Source: B1-G15 sp964346135 (GTDB lineage Archaea; Thermoproteota; Bathyarchaeia; Bathyarchaeales; Bathyarchaeaceae). Taken from it: a stretch of 29,057 nt of DNA. A program made the position numbers and the translations under genes. Where the stretch lies: NCBI GenBank assembly GCA_964346135.1, contig CAYFTS010000185.1, positions 1 through 29,057 of the forward strand. The letters are read 5' to 3'. Under the pieces are notes generated by a model. It did not search any database and was not told the origin of the DNA. It saw only the letters and a list, made by a program, of their open reading frames with translations. Positions 6,857 to 14,638 of this stretch are shown in pieces (position 1 is the first letter of the stretch; each line of letters begins with the position of its first letter).

Positions 6857-7858
6857 TAAGTCGTAAACTATTCCCGGTATTCTAGGAAATAGCTGTACCT
6901 CTCCTATGTGCTTAGCCCCAACCATCCAGTTAACTAGCCTCTCCACCCCAATTCCTGCCCCAGCTGAAGGCTTTATTTTTCCCTCTTTTGACAGTTTTAG
7001 CAACAGTTTATAATTCTCTTTTTTCACATGATCCCTCTCCAGTTTTCTAACTATCTTAGAATACTCCCCCTCCCTTCTAGAGCCAGACAACACTTCTCCA
7101 TATTTAGGCAATATTAAATCGTAATTATCCCACTTGCCGCCATCAAAGTCTTCAAAGTCATAAAATTCCCTAGGAATGTTGGTAACCCACACGGGATCAT
7201 CGGCCTCAAATGTTATTTGTTTTTCCCAGTCTTTCCCATACTTACTTTCCAGCTCCTCTCTATCATATACTCTGAAAGGCTTTTCTGGAACTTTTAAGCT
7301 ATGATATATCTCAAGACAGTGCAACTCATCGTTCATGTGTCTCTTTAAGCTGCTTATCGATCCACAGATTATTTCGTCAACAAAACGTCTAATGTCCTCG
7401 GACGTAGCGTTTCTAACTTCAAAATCCAATTGGTGGAATTCGTAGGCGTTTATTCCAGTGTTTGCTCTTTCTCTTTTTTCAATCCTTACGTTTGGGGAAA
7501 GTATGAATATTTTAGGATGTACTAGAGAGCAGGTAACCATCTTGTGTATTATCATGCTTAACGTCGTCCTCACAGTTTCTCCATAAATTTTTACTTCAAT
7601 TCGTTTCTCTAGGGAGGCTCCTGGATCTGGCCATAAAGGGTCTGTTGATTTAGAGAATATCGCTGGTAGTAGCCATTCAAAGCCTTTGTTCATAAATTCG
7701 CATGTCAGATACTTTAACATGTGAGTCATTATCCTGCTAATGCACCGTTTTCTCTCAACTTCACTTTCAGACAACTGCTCTAAAGACTTCGGCATCTCCA
7801 ATGCCTTTTCTCCAATAATCTCTAACCTTTCCTGATGAACTACCTGTTTTCCGCTCAT
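6854..7858 (-). CDS. Archaeal asparagine synthetase A (AsnRS-derived)
   Basis: The 334 residues form a class II aminoacyl-tRNA-synthetase catalytic core with no N-terminal OB anticodon-binding domain. Motif 2-like region: 'INAYEFHQLDFEV'; motif 3: 'GAGIGVERLVNW' (near 305-316), followed by 'GEVQLFPRIPG', very close to AspRS/AsnRS. This build matches the archaeal AS-AR/AsnA characterised in Pyrococcus, which makes asparagine from aspartate, ammonia and ATP through an aspartyl-adenylate. The length fits (~290-340). A truncated AspRS/AsnRS paralogue with another role is the alternative. Start ATG 7858 (MSGKQVV). A TATA-like CTTTATAAG near 7920-7930 precedes it. The gene ends inside copy B of the 80-bp repeat. 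Confidence 0.85.
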   Translation of the reverse strand: MSGKQVVHQERLEIIGEKALEMPKSLEQLSESEVERKRCISRIMTHMLKYLTCEFMNKGFEWLLPAIFSKSTDPLWPDPGASLEKRIEVKIYGETVRTTLSMIIHKMVTCSLVHPKIFILSPNVRIEKRERANTGINAYEFHQLDFEVRNATSEDIRRFVDEIICGSISSLKRHMNDELHCLEIYHSLKVPEKPFRVYDREELESKYGKDWEKQITFEADDPVWVTNIPREFYDFEDFDGGKWDNYDLILPKYGEVLSGSRREGEYSKIVRKLERDHVKKENYKLLLKLSKEGKIKPSAGAGIGVERLVNWMVGAKHIGEVQLFPRIPGIVYDL

Positions 7859-7919
7859 TTGTCACACCGTTCTTAAGATATACCTGCGCATTGATTTTTA
7901 ACATCTTAAACGTTGAAGT

Positions 7920-7930
7920 CCTTTATAAGT
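7920..7930 (-). promoter_or_regulatory. TATA-like box before the asparagine synthetase
   Basis: On the minus strand AACTTATAAAGG lies ~65 bases before ATG 7858, in an AT-rich gap (7859-8028) with no other gene. Confidence 0.35.
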
Positions 7931-8028
7931 TTTTTATAAAAAATATTGTAATTTATTCAAAAAGTTAAGACTTTTGTGTTAGAAAAATGTAATAATTACA
8001 AGTTACAGTGCCTAAAAAAAAGAATTGA

Positions 8029-8310
8029 TTACTTGTGTTTAGTTTCCTTATCCACTTCCTCTCGAATTGCCCTTGCCAGTTCGTCTTTTTTGGGCACTCC
8101 GACAAACTTCACCTTACCATTGATAACAATGGTGGGAACAGCCATGATTCCATACTTTAAAGCTCTTGTTTGGCCCTCTTCAGACCAAGAGTTAATTTCT
8201 TCCACGGTCACCTTCTGACCGAATGATGGAGCAACCTCATCGAGTAGTTTCACAGCATGTGGACAGTAAGGGCATGAAGGGGAGGTGTAAACTTCAATCT
8301 TTACAGTCAT
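8029..8310 (-). CDS. CPYC thioredoxin/glutaredoxin-like protein
   Basis: This small thiol-disulfide redox protein has 93 residues. It has beta-strand 'KIEVYTSP', active site S-C-P-Y-C-P, 'KVTVEEINSW', cis-proline loop 'MAVPTIVING' and 'GVPKKDELARAI', a complete thioredoxin fold of the short archaeal glutaredoxin-like type. I chose ATG 8310 (MTVKIEV) over an upstream TTG at 8328, because a TATA-like box at 8344-8354 predicts a transcript start near 8320. Its partner reductase is not in the window. It shares a ~120-bp promoter region with the divergent helicase gene. TAA stop. Confidence 0.85.
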   Translation of the reverse strand: MTVKIEVYTSPSCPYCPHAVKLLDEVAPSFGQKVTVEEINSWSEEGQTRALKYGIMAVPTIVINGKVKFVGVPKKDELARAIREEVDKETKHK

Positions 8311-8343
8311 AATTCTCACTTTCAGCAAGAAATCGTGGCCGGC

Positions 8344-8354
8344 ATATATATAAA
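8344..8354 (-). promoter_or_regulatory. TATA-like box for the thioredoxin-like gene
   Basis: Minus strand TTTATATATAT, ~35-40 bases before ATG 8310, in the divergent promoter region shared with the helicase. Confidence 0.5.
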
Positions 8355-8433
8355 CGTTTTATTTCCCAAATTTTAAAACAAGCATGTATGAGGTGGAAAA
8401 CAATCTATACTTCTTTATTCTAAGTTATGGTCT

Positions 8434-10521
8434 GTGGGGAAGTTGCCTGGAACCTATGCTTGCCGAAAATGCGGAAGAACATATTCCCATAAAGATTACG
8501 AACAGAGCCGATTCTGTCGCAGTTGCGGAACATACCTGATGTCGGGGAGGAAGGTTATTACGATCTACAAGGGAGCTGGAGAGGCAATGAAAAGAATTGT
8601 GATAGGCAAGACTTCACAGGAGGGCTGGCTTCCTCAGAATTACGAAGTGCGTAAGGGGCAGATGGATTTTATCGAAGAAGCGTCCAAAGCTATTGAAAGC
8701 AATGAGATTTTCTTGGGAAGCGCTCCCTGCGGCATAGGAAAGTCTCTGGCCTCCCTGTTGGCTATTCTGCCCAAGCTTGGAGAGAACAAACTTTTGATCT
8801 GTTTCAGAACTAGAAGCCAACTACACATTTATCTTAAAGAGTTAAAGGCGTTGCAGCGTACACCTTCAGCTGCATCCTTCTTTAGCAAACAGGACATGTG
8901 TCCACTGCGTAGAGAAGGCTATCTCTCCTATTTTGACTTTCTTGATGAATGTCGGAGACTGAAGGAAAACTGTGAATCCTCGACCAAACCCTATTGCAGG
9001 TTTTTTTGGAACATAAACAAGAAGGAGAAGGAAGCCGAAGAACTGGCCTTGGACTGCGCTCGAAAAATCATTGCTCCAAGACAGGCGGTTGAGCAGATGT
9101 CTAGGCAGGGGTTCTGTGCCTATGAGGCGTTAAAACGGGTTCTCGACCGAGTAGACATTTTCCTTGGAACCTACCACTACATCTTCAATCCTCCAGTTAG
9201 GGAGGCGCTGCTGAAGAGTTTCGGAGTGGACTTGTCTAACATCTACCTTATCGTGGACGAAGCGCATAATCTTCCAGTCTTTTCTAGAGAACTACTTTCT
9301 GATCGACTGACACAAAACACGTTAGAGGGAGCCCTCAAAGAAATCGAAACGTTCGAACACGAGGCTCTGCCCTCGGTTCAAGAGTATCTCACCGTGTTAA
9401 ACGAGGAAATTTTTCAACGAGCCCAAGAGACTTTAGGAAAAGGAAACCTCAAGCAACTTAACCCCCAAGAAGTTAGTGACCTATTTCTTGACCAAAGTGG
9501 AGTGTCTGGCTCTGAGGCTGCAGAAACCCTTCATGAATATGGAGAACATGTGAAAGAGACACGCCGCGAATTGGGCTACGAAAGGATTTTCAGCTACAAC
9601 CACCGGATGGGCGAGTTCATGGAGAACTTCTTCAAAAAAGTTGGAGATAAGTATATTCATTTGATTCAGATGGATTGGAGGGACAGAATCGTTTTAGAAG
9701 TCAGGAGCTTCGATGGGAGAGAGATAACAAATTCTGTTTTAAGGAAAGCGCGTGGAGGCATCCTGATGAGCGGTTTCCTTTCTCCTCCAAAAATCTATAG
9801 GGACCTGATGGTCTATGACCACAATGGCGTATATCTTAAAGAGTTTGATTCTCCTTTCCCTCCTAAGAACAGGCTGATCTTAGCCGCGGAGGATGTGTCA
9901 TCAAGATTTGAAAAGAGAACTGACAAAATGCTTGAGAAGTGGAAGGACTACATTGAAGCCATATCTGCGGCGAATGAAGGCAACATAGCCGTCTTCTTCA
10001 CTAGCTACGAACTAATGCACGCCATTTTGCCACTGGTCAAAACCAACAGAAAAAAGATCATAGAACAGCGTAAGACGAAGAGAGACGAGGTGATGGAGCA
10101 GTTAACCAGGTCAACCGACAACATGTTGTTCGGGGTTATGGGCGGGAAATTCAGCGAGGGAATAGACTATCCAGATAACATCTTAACATGCGTAATAACC
10201 GTAGGCCTACCCTATGCAACTTGGAGCGTGTATCAAAAGGCCTTGATAAACTACTTCAATAATCAATTTCCAAGAAAAGGCAGAATATACGCCTACCTAA
10301 CCCCTGCAATACTCCGCCTAATCCAGAGTTGTGGACGCGTCCACCGATCAGCTACTGACAAAGGCTGTATAGCAATCTTAGATAAACGCGTCACTCGACC
10401 AAACATCAAACAACAACTCCCGAGTTACTATCAAAAGGAGATGAAAATTGTGCGAAACCCAATTGACTGCGCTGAACAAATAAAGAAGTTCTGGGAAAAA
10501 CATAACAAAATCTTATGGTAA
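8434..10521 (+). CDS. Zinc-ribbon-fused XPD/Rad3-like Fe-S DNA helicase
   Basis: This superfamily 2 helicase of the XPD/DinG group has 695 residues. An N-terminal zinc ribbon (C10-x2-C13, C28-x2-C31) is followed by Walker A 'SAPCGIGKS' (96-104). Four cysteines (C156, C173, C180, C188) then sit where XPD holds its 4Fe-4S cluster. They are followed by DEAH box 'VDEAHNL' (274-280), 'SGFLSPP', 'GGKFSEGIDYP' and motif VI 'QSCGRVHRS' (near 631-639). XPD-type enzymes unwind DNA 5' to 3' in repair. The zinc ribbon is additional to the usual archaeal XPD (~550-620 aa) and could contact DNA or a partner. The start is GTG 8434, with TTG 8443 also possible. Repair pathway partners are not adjacent. Confidence 0.88.
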   Translation: MGKLPGTYACRKCGRTYSHKDYEQSRFCRSCGTYLMSGRKVITIYKGAGEAMKRIVIGKTSQEGWLPQNYEVRKGQMDFIEEASKAIESNEIFLGSAPCGIGKSLASLLAILPKLGENKLLICFRTRSQLHIYLKELKALQRTPSAASFFSKQDMCPLRREGYLSYFDFLDECRRLKENCESSTKPYCRFFWNINKKEKEAEELALDCARKIIAPRQAVEQMSRQGFCAYEALKRVLDRVDIFLGTYHYIFNPPVREALLKSFGVDLSNIYLIVDEAHNLPVFSRELLSDRLTQNTLEGALKEIETFEHEALPSVQEYLTVLNEEIFQRAQETLGKGNLKQLNPQEVSDLFLDQSGVSGSEAAETLHEYGEHVKETRRELGYERIFSYNHRMGEFMENFFKKVGDKYIHLIQMDWRDRIVLEVRSFDGREITNSVLRKARGGILMSGFLSPPKIYRDLMVYDHNGVYLKEFDSPFPPKNRLILAAEDVSSRFEKRTDKMLEKWKDYIEAISAANEGNIAVFFTSYELMHAILPLVKTNRKKIIEQRKTKRDEVMEQLTRSTDNMLFGVMGGKFSEGIDYPDNILTCVITVGLPYATWSVYQKALINYFNNQFPRKGRIYAYLTPAILRLIQSCGRVHRSATDKGCIAILDKRVTRPNIKQQLPSYYQKEMKIVRNPIDCAEQIKKFWEKHNKILW

Positions 10522-10549
10522 GGCCACGCGCGCATCCTTTCTTCACTTA

Positions 10550-10909
10550 TCACTGTGCGGACGCGGTTTTTAAGGGGGATTTATCTAATCCGTTTTCCAG
10601 TTTTCTGTAAATTTGATTCAGTGATATCCTAGTGAAGTTGAGCATATCCTTGCCTTGAATAGTGAGACTGTAAACTTTTCTCGGTCTATCATTTTTCATG
10701 TCCCAATGACTCTTGATGTACCCTTTTTCTTCGAGAAGGGATAGAAGAGGATAGATGGTGCTTGGCCCAAAATAAACTCCGAAGTTCTTGCGGAGACTAG
10801 AAATAACTCTATATCCGTGCATGGGCTGGTCGTCCAAAAATTGGAGAATAACGAAGTCTAGGAGACCTCTCATTAGTTTTGCTTGAATTTCTTTTTTGCT
10901 TGATCCCAT
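10550..10909 (-). CDS. PadR-family transcriptional regulator
   Basis: The 119-residue winged-helix protein has the PadR signatures: 'LMRGLLDFVILQFL' at the N-terminus, 'MHGYRVISSLRKNFGV', 'GPSTIYPLLSLLEEKGYI' (recognition helix near 50-66) and the wing 'RKVYSLTIQGKDML'. PadR proteins are dimeric repressors responding to small molecules. A purine-rich GGAAAGGAG lies just before ATG 10909. The gene converges with the helicase (28-bp gap). The second copy of the small signalling-type protein lies directly upstream on the same strand; a joint role is possible but not shown. Confidence 0.88.
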   Translation of the reverse strand: MGSSKKEIQAKLMRGLLDFVILQFLDDQPMHGYRVISSLRKNFGVYFGPSTIYPLLSLLEEKGYIKSHWDMKNDRPRKVYSLTIQGKDMLNFTRISLNQIYRKLENGLDKSPLKTASAQ

Positions 10910-10949
10910 ACTCCTTTCCTCATGTGGCTATGTTTAACGAGTCTTAAGT

Positions 10950-11411
10950 TCACGGAGGGCTATGCACGTGCATAACTCCGTTTTTCTTCAAAAAACTCTG
11001 CCGAGCCGCTGCTATGTATTCAGCAAATACTAAATCCTTATGTTGTAGATATTCAACAACTCTTCCAACCTTTTCATCAAGGCGCCTTATCATCAGAATC
11101 TCAATAGGTTTAGCTCCGAGCCCAAAGATTTTTTCAAGCGCGTCGGCAAACTCTTCAATTTTGTAAGGAATGTCTCGACTGCTGATATTAAACGTATTTT
11201 TCAGTAAGAAATAGATCGTTTGTTTCGAAGAGCTACACAGAGAAGATAATCCTTCATCTACTGCTTCCAGCAGAAGCTTTTCGAAACTGAACGCGCGTAC
11301 ATACAAGAGAGGTATACCGTCACTCAGCATGGTTGCATTTGCACACCAGCCAGCCTTAATGAATGCCTTGGCAATCCTATTCGCCTTCTCCATCTTGTGC
11401 TCGGCAACCAA
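10950..11411 (-). CDS. Small archaeal signalling-type protein, NitrOD5-like (copy 2)
   Basis: The 153 residues align from about residue 42 with the 2180-2506 protein: 'FEKLLLEAVDEGLSSL', 'DIPYKIEEFADALEKIFGLG', 'AKPIEILMIRRLDEKVGRVV' and 'AARQSFLKK' are nearly shared, with DNA also clearly similar. Two parts differ. An N-terminal stretch starting MEKANRIAKAFIKAG is absent from copy 1. A C-terminal tail (NGVMHVHSPP) is encoded by the palindrome at 10953-10980. TTG 11411 has GAGG seven bases upstream; ATG 11393 is the alternative. It lies directly upstream of PadR on the same strand. Function is unknown; the paralogy with a gene beside a MEDS sensor suggests regulation. Confidence 0.6.
   Translation of the reverse strand: MVAEHKMEKANRIAKAFIKAGWCANATMLSDGIPLLYVRAFSFEKLLLEAVDEGLSSLCSSSKQTIYFLLKNTFNISSRDIPYKIEEFADALEKIFGLGAKPIEILMIRRLDEKVGRVVEYLQHKDLVFAEYIAAARQSFLKKNGVMHVHSPP
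10953..10980. other. Extended stem-loop with 14-bp palindrome
   Basis: Arms CGGAG (10953-10957) and CTCCG (10976-10980) enclose the perfect palindrome TATGCACGTGCATA (10961-10974). Five T follow on the plus strand. The structure overlaps the last codons of the gene at 10950-11411. It is either a transcription-stop structure or a protein-binding site. Confidence 0.5.
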
Positions 11412-11646
11412 TTGAAAATCCTCGCTAAAACTTTTCTATAACTTTCATCTATAACATAAAACATCAAAACCTAAAAGCAGTACTTCTTACAGCGAAATAT
11501 TCCAATACATGAAATATGTCCGCGTGGAAGCAGGTTTCACCACTAACAAATTAAAGGCTATACCGCCTGTGTGGGCAGAATCATATGTTTCGATAAGAGA
11601 TAACTGAATTTCCTGTTTGCGAAGTAGAGAAGTTTTAGTTAGGCAG

Positions 11647-12228
11647 TCATGAATCAGTTTTCATCTTTTCGTACATTTTTTCCAGCGTCCAGCGTATGGT
11701 TGACTTCAGTTCCCGTAGTCTGTCAGGTTCGATGTTTCGTATTGTGATCTCACGTATTGTGTCTCCATCACGACCAATGTTGTATGAAATTATCCTATCT
11801 GGAGCAATTTCTCCCGTTCCCGCAGCTTCTCGATCCTTCTCCTGCATCTTAGCTAACACTCTTTCCACAAGGAAGGACATGAATGGTGGAGTGTTTATGT
11901 TAAACTCTTTATCTTCCGCAAGAACAACTCGCATAGAATCCTTTGCCACATGCAAATTAGCCAGAAGGTCGCTAGCTACTGTTTTCAAGGGAATACTTTC
12001 TTCATATTCCATAGCTGGTGGATGGGTTTCTGGTATCATGGGTGTGGAGACAGCCTTCTTAATTTTCGCTTTTTTAAATCCTTTTTCTAATAATGTGGTG
12101 TTAACGAATTCGAGTAAAGCTTGCATTCCTTCTACTTCGGTTTTCATTTCTTGTATGCGCTTTTCCAACAGTGTTCTAAACTCAGCTATCTTCTTTACTT
12201 TCTCTCTTTCCACCGCTTCCTTAGCCAT
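11647..12228 (-). CDS. Conserved-looking protein with N-terminal coiled coil, unknown
   Basis: The 193-residue soluble protein was not assigned to a family. Residues 1-50 are charged helices likely to form a coiled coil (EREKVKKIAEFRTLLEKRIQ). A Pro-rich linker (STPMIPETHPPAMEYEE) then leads to a compact C-terminal part with 'GRDGDTIREITIRNIEPDRL' and a charged helix 'RWTLEKMYEKMKT'. The start is ATG 12228, preceded by AGGGGAAG. It is divergent from the THUMP gene. The long frame on the opposite strand (11696-12244) is its shadow: the coding pattern here is balanced and charged, as for a real protein, while the antisense translation is Ser/Phe-rich. Confidence 0.65.
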   Translation of the reverse strand: MAKEAVEREKVKKIAEFRTLLEKRIQEMKTEVEGMQALLEFVNTTLLEKGFKKAKIKKAVSTPMIPETHPPAMEYEESIPLKTVASDLLANLHVAKDSMRVVLAEDKEFNINTPPFMSFLVERVLAKMQEKDREAAGTGEIAPDRIISYNIGRDGDTIREITIRNIEPDRLRELKSTIRWTLEKMYEKMKTDS

Positions 12229-12358
12229 CTGCTTCCCCTTCTAAATACATTGTTTATTTTCCTTATCAAATCTTCTCAAACTTCAAACCGAAATGATTGG
12301 AAAAGCTTTCGGCAATAAAGATAAACTCCAACTAACAAAATAAAGGAAAGACACTAAA

Positions 12359-12880
12359 ATGTACGAATTCAATCTTCTAGTTTCCTGTTCATGGGGCGCG
12401 CACGGTAAGGCGAAGGAGGAGATTCTACGCATTTTAAGGGCACTTGACGATGAAAATCCTCTTGTAAAGCGCACAGTTGCGAAGGGAATAATCGGCGTGA
12501 AAACGATTCTGGACTCTCGAGACGTCGTCCATAGGCTTAGAACGTTGTTTAACAAAGATCCATTAGTCCTCCAGCAAACCACAAAATGGGTACCCGTAGA
12601 CTTGTGGACACACTCAGATATCAACTCTATGAAGAATGCTGTTCAAGTGTTGAGGAACAAGATTCAAGTTGGAGAGAAATGGCGGATGATCGTGGAAAAG
12701 CGTCGCTACACTCGCTATCACAAGATGGAAATCATAACAGCGCTTGCTGAGCTTATAGATGAAAAAGTTGACCTTGAAAACCCTGATAAGATACTCCGCG
12801 TTGATATAGTAGGTAAATATGCAGGATTTTCCATTTTAACACCACAAGACATTTTTTCAGTGTCAAAAGCACTTATTTGA
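12359..12880 (+). CDS. THUMP-domain RNA-binding protein (Tan1-like)
   Basis: The 173 residues start 'MYEFNLLVSCSWGAHGKAKEE', typical of archaeal THUMP proteins related to yeast Tan1, a tRNA-binding partner for N4-acetylcytidine formation. The THUMP core follows: 'THSDINSMKNAVQVLRNKI', 'EKWRMIVEKRRYTRYHKMEI' and 'LRVDIVGKYAGFSILTPQDIFSV', the last being the usual end of a THUMP domain. No catalytic domain is attached, so it should recruit a separate enzyme or bind tRNA by itself. Start ATG 12359, with a purine-rich leader. The stop is TGA. Confidence 0.8.
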   Translation: MYEFNLLVSCSWGAHGKAKEEILRILRALDDENPLVKRTVAKGIIGVKTILDSRDVVHRLRTLFNKDPLVLQQTTKWVPVDLWTHSDINSMKNAVQVLRNKIQVGEKWRMIVEKRRYTRYHKMEIITALAELIDEKVDLENPDKILRVDIVGKYAGFSILTPQDIFSVSKALI

Positions 12881-12943
12881 CGGCTATAAAGTTGAATAAG
12901 AGAGGAACCGCTCGCATCCATAATAGAATCTGAAACTTCTCTG

Positions 12944-13405
12944 CTAGTAGCTCTTCACTGTTTGAACTTTAACTCCACACTTCCTTTCCAAAAACTTCTC
13001 AAACTCTTGAAATACTGAACTGTCCGTTTCGTTAAGTTTCAAACAGACAGGCTTGCCCGCGTACGCCCAGCTTAGGTCGTAAATCGCGATTCTTTTCGAG
13101 AGCTCAGAGTTCTCCGAGACCATTTGCATCAACTTTTTGGGTGGAGCCTCTGGAAACACCCAAGCTGTATATGAAATGTCCACGATTTGGTAGGAGATGC
13201 CCTCGCGAATAGCGCATCTGCGACCAGTGGCAACCTTTTCAAATGTTGATGGATGAACCGTTCGAGTCCAGAGAAAGTTGTGATATTTGTCTCCTTCCTT
13301 AACCCAATCGCCGTATTCTGAGATTTTCCAACCTTTTGTTTTACATTTGTTTTTGAATTTCTCGAGGAGTTCCCAGACTTTCGGAACAGTTAGAATACTG
13401 GTCAT
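12944..13405 (-). CDS. Conserved-looking protein of unknown function (153 aa)
   Basis: The soluble alpha/beta protein has many aromatic residues: 'TVPKVWELLEKFKNKCKTKG', 'YHNFLWTRTVHPSTFEK', 'YTAWVFPEAPP', 'IAIYDLSWAYAGKPVCLKL' and 'FLERKCGVKV'. It has no membrane segment, and I do not recognise a family. ATG 13405 is preceded by an AT-rich region with a TTAAAT box near 13457-13465 and a perfect 14-bp palindrome (13478-13491). It is divergent from the Lrp/AsnC-like gene, so that regulator could control it. TAG stop. Confidence 0.6.
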   Translation of the reverse strand: MTSILTVPKVWELLEKFKNKCKTKGWKISEYGDWVKEGDKYHNFLWTRTVHPSTFEKVATGRRCAIREGISYQIVDISYTAWVFPEAPPKKLMQMVSENSELSKRIAIYDLSWAYAGKPVCLKLNETDSSVFQEFEKFLERKCGVKVQTVKSY

Positions 13406-13477
13406 TGGTGCACCGACGTGTTAATTTATTTTCTAGAATCTTATTCTATTACTACAAATTTAAGGTTATTTAACACA

Positions 13478-13491
13478 ATTTTTGCAAAAAT
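13478..13491. promoter_or_regulatory. Perfect 14-bp palindrome ATTTTTGCAAAAAT
   Basis: It lies between the divergent genes at 13405 and 13682, just upstream of the TTAAAT box of the minus-strand gene. Position and symmetry fit an operator or an activator site. Lrp-family proteins favour AT-rich dyads of about this length. Confidence 0.45.
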
Positions 13492-13515
13492 GCCATACAT
13501 AAATTATTTTTTTGG

Positions 13516-13532
13516 GAAAAATGACGAAAAAT
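13516..13532 (+). repeat. 17-bp direct repeat, copy 1 (GAAAAATGACGAAAAAT)
   Basis: Identical to 13591-13607, 75 bases away. A partial copy (TTTACGAAAAGTC) lies between them near 13551. All are upstream of the Lrp/AsnC-like gene. Confidence 0.6.
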
Positions 13533-13590
13533 ATAGTTACGTGGCACAAATTTACGAAAAGTCACGCCCGCGCTCCTACGTTCCAATTTA

Positions 13591-13607
13591 GAAAAATGAC
13601 GAAAAAT
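13591..13607 (+). repeat. 17-bp direct repeat, copy 2
   Basis: GAAAAATGACGAAAAAT, exact match to 13516-13532, 40-50 bases upstream of the TATA-like AATATATAAA near 13640-13651. Its GAAAAATG core also pairs with CATTTTTC (13622-13629) as an inverted repeat. Confidence 0.6.
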
Positions 13608-13681
13608 CAATGAAAATTCTACATTTTTCCGACAACAAAGAATATATAAAAAAATAACTACTTCGAGTTTGGAATGAGCGC

Positions 13682-14209
13682 ATGAAGATAAAAAAGCGAA
13701 GGGTCGCCTTAGACGAGTTAGATTGGAAGATTCTGTACGCTCTTCAAGAAAACGCTAGGCAGACTTACTCGGAAACTGGGCGGCTCCTCAACGTAGCGCA
13801 CTCAACTATTTATGAAAGAATCAAGAAAATGGAGGAGCACGGTATTATCAAAAAATACACAACCGTTGTCGACCTTGAGAAACTTGGAATGAGATATCTC
13901 ACTGCAGTTATGACTATAATTACGGATCCTAAAGAAAGCGAAAACGTGGCGGAGAAGTTATCTGAGTTCAACGAGGTTTTAGAGGTTTACACCTCACTTT
14001 CCGAGGAATTGTTGATAATCGCTAAGGTGGTGGCTAAAGACCAAGGTAAGCTTCATTCGTTCATCGCCCAGTCGGTTGCTCCCCTTCCAGGAGTGTTGAG
14101 GATTCGAACTTCAATCATCACAAAAAAACACAAGGATGGATTATTGGTTGGTCCAAACTTCAACGCTCCAAAGGAGAAGAGAGATAAACAAATAGCAGTG
14201 GAGGAGTAA
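13682..14209 (+). CDS. Lrp/AsnC-family transcriptional regulator
   Basis: The 175 residues have a standard Lrp build. The N-terminal helix-turn-helix is 'LDELDWKILYALQENARQTY', 'RLLNVAHSTIYERIKKMEEHG' and 'IIKKYTTVVDLEKLG' (10-68). The C-terminal RAM effector-binding domain is at about 70-155 (YLTAVMTIIT, VLEVYTSLSEELLIIAKV, LPGVLRIRTSIITKK). These proteins bind DNA as dimers or octamers and sense amino acids. ATG 13682 follows a TATA-like AATATATAAA by ~35 bases, so the leader is short. Repeats at 13516-13607 and the palindrome at 13478-13491 are plausible binding sites, suggesting autoregulation and control of the divergent gene. A DUF5752 gene follows. Confidence 0.9.
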   Translation: MKIKKRRVALDELDWKILYALQENARQTYSETGRLLNVAHSTIYERIKKMEEHGIIKKYTTVVDLEKLGMRYLTAVMTIITDPKESENVAEKLSEFNEVLEVYTSLSEELLIIAKVVAKDQGKLHSFIAQSVAPLPGVLRIRTSIITKKHKDGLLVGPNFNAPKEKRDKQIAVEE

Positions 14210-14218
14210 ACGGTGAAC

Positions 14219-14311
14219 ATGTCTAAATTGGAACTGTATGGAAAATCTATAAAAGTGAGTTATAGGCTAAAATCAACTGAGGAGGCTTTTCAAGGTTATG
14301 TCTACGCATAA
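14219..14311 (+). CDS. Possible 30-residue ORF overlapping the DUF5752 gene
   Basis: ATG 14219 (GTG 14213 in frame) follows GGAGGAG at the end of the Lrp gene by ~10 bases and reads MSKLELYGKSIKVSYRLKST...YVYA to TAA 14309-14311. It overlaps the next start (ATG 14298) by 14 bases in another frame, and its codons contain the next gene's GAGGAGG ribosome site. It could be a small translated ORF coupling the two genes, or chance. Confidence 0.25.
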   Translation: MSKLELYGKSIKVSYRLKSTEEAFQGYVYA

Positions 14312-14630
14312 GATTCTTAGGAAGGTCCTAAGGGAAAAAGCCTTCTACTTCTTTTCCTCTATAGGAAATTATATAGGTGAAAGTGCATCGTCCCTCGAAG
14401 AGTTTGTGGGGAAAATCAGAGAGGTTAACCCCAAATCAATCGAGTTTCATCTCTATCGAGGAGATTTTGAAAAATGGGTAGACGAGGTTCTTGGAGACGC
14501 TGGACTTGCTGAGAAAATTAAAGAGTTACGAAACAAAAAACTTGTTGGAGAAAACCTGCAGGATCAACTTTACCAAACTATTCTAAAACGATATAAAGAA
14601 CTGAAAACGGGTTTCACACAGTCAGTGTAG
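14298..14630 (+). CDS. DUF5752 family protein
   Basis: The 110 residues match the archaeal DUF5752 pattern: 'FYFFSSIGNYIGESASSLEEF', 'NPKSIEFHLYRGDFEKWV' and 'DEVLGDAGLAEKIKELR', followed by a helical end. The family is small, soluble and of unknown function. A strong GAGGAGG precedes ATG 14298. It probably belongs to the Lrp transcription unit (gap 88 bases, bridged by a possible small ORF). TAG stop, converging on DNA ligase. Confidence 0.75.
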   Translation: MSTHKILRKVLREKAFYFFSSIGNYIGESASSLEEFVGKIREVNPKSIEFHLYRGDFEKWVDEVLGDAGLAEKIKELRNKKLVGENLQDQLYQTILKRYKELKTGFTQSV

Positions 14631-14638
14631 CTCAAAGG

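Noticed and set aside
11696..12244. 182-codon plus-strand frame
   Set aside because: Antisense shadow of the charged coiled-coil protein; Ser/Phe-rich translation without a ribosome site.
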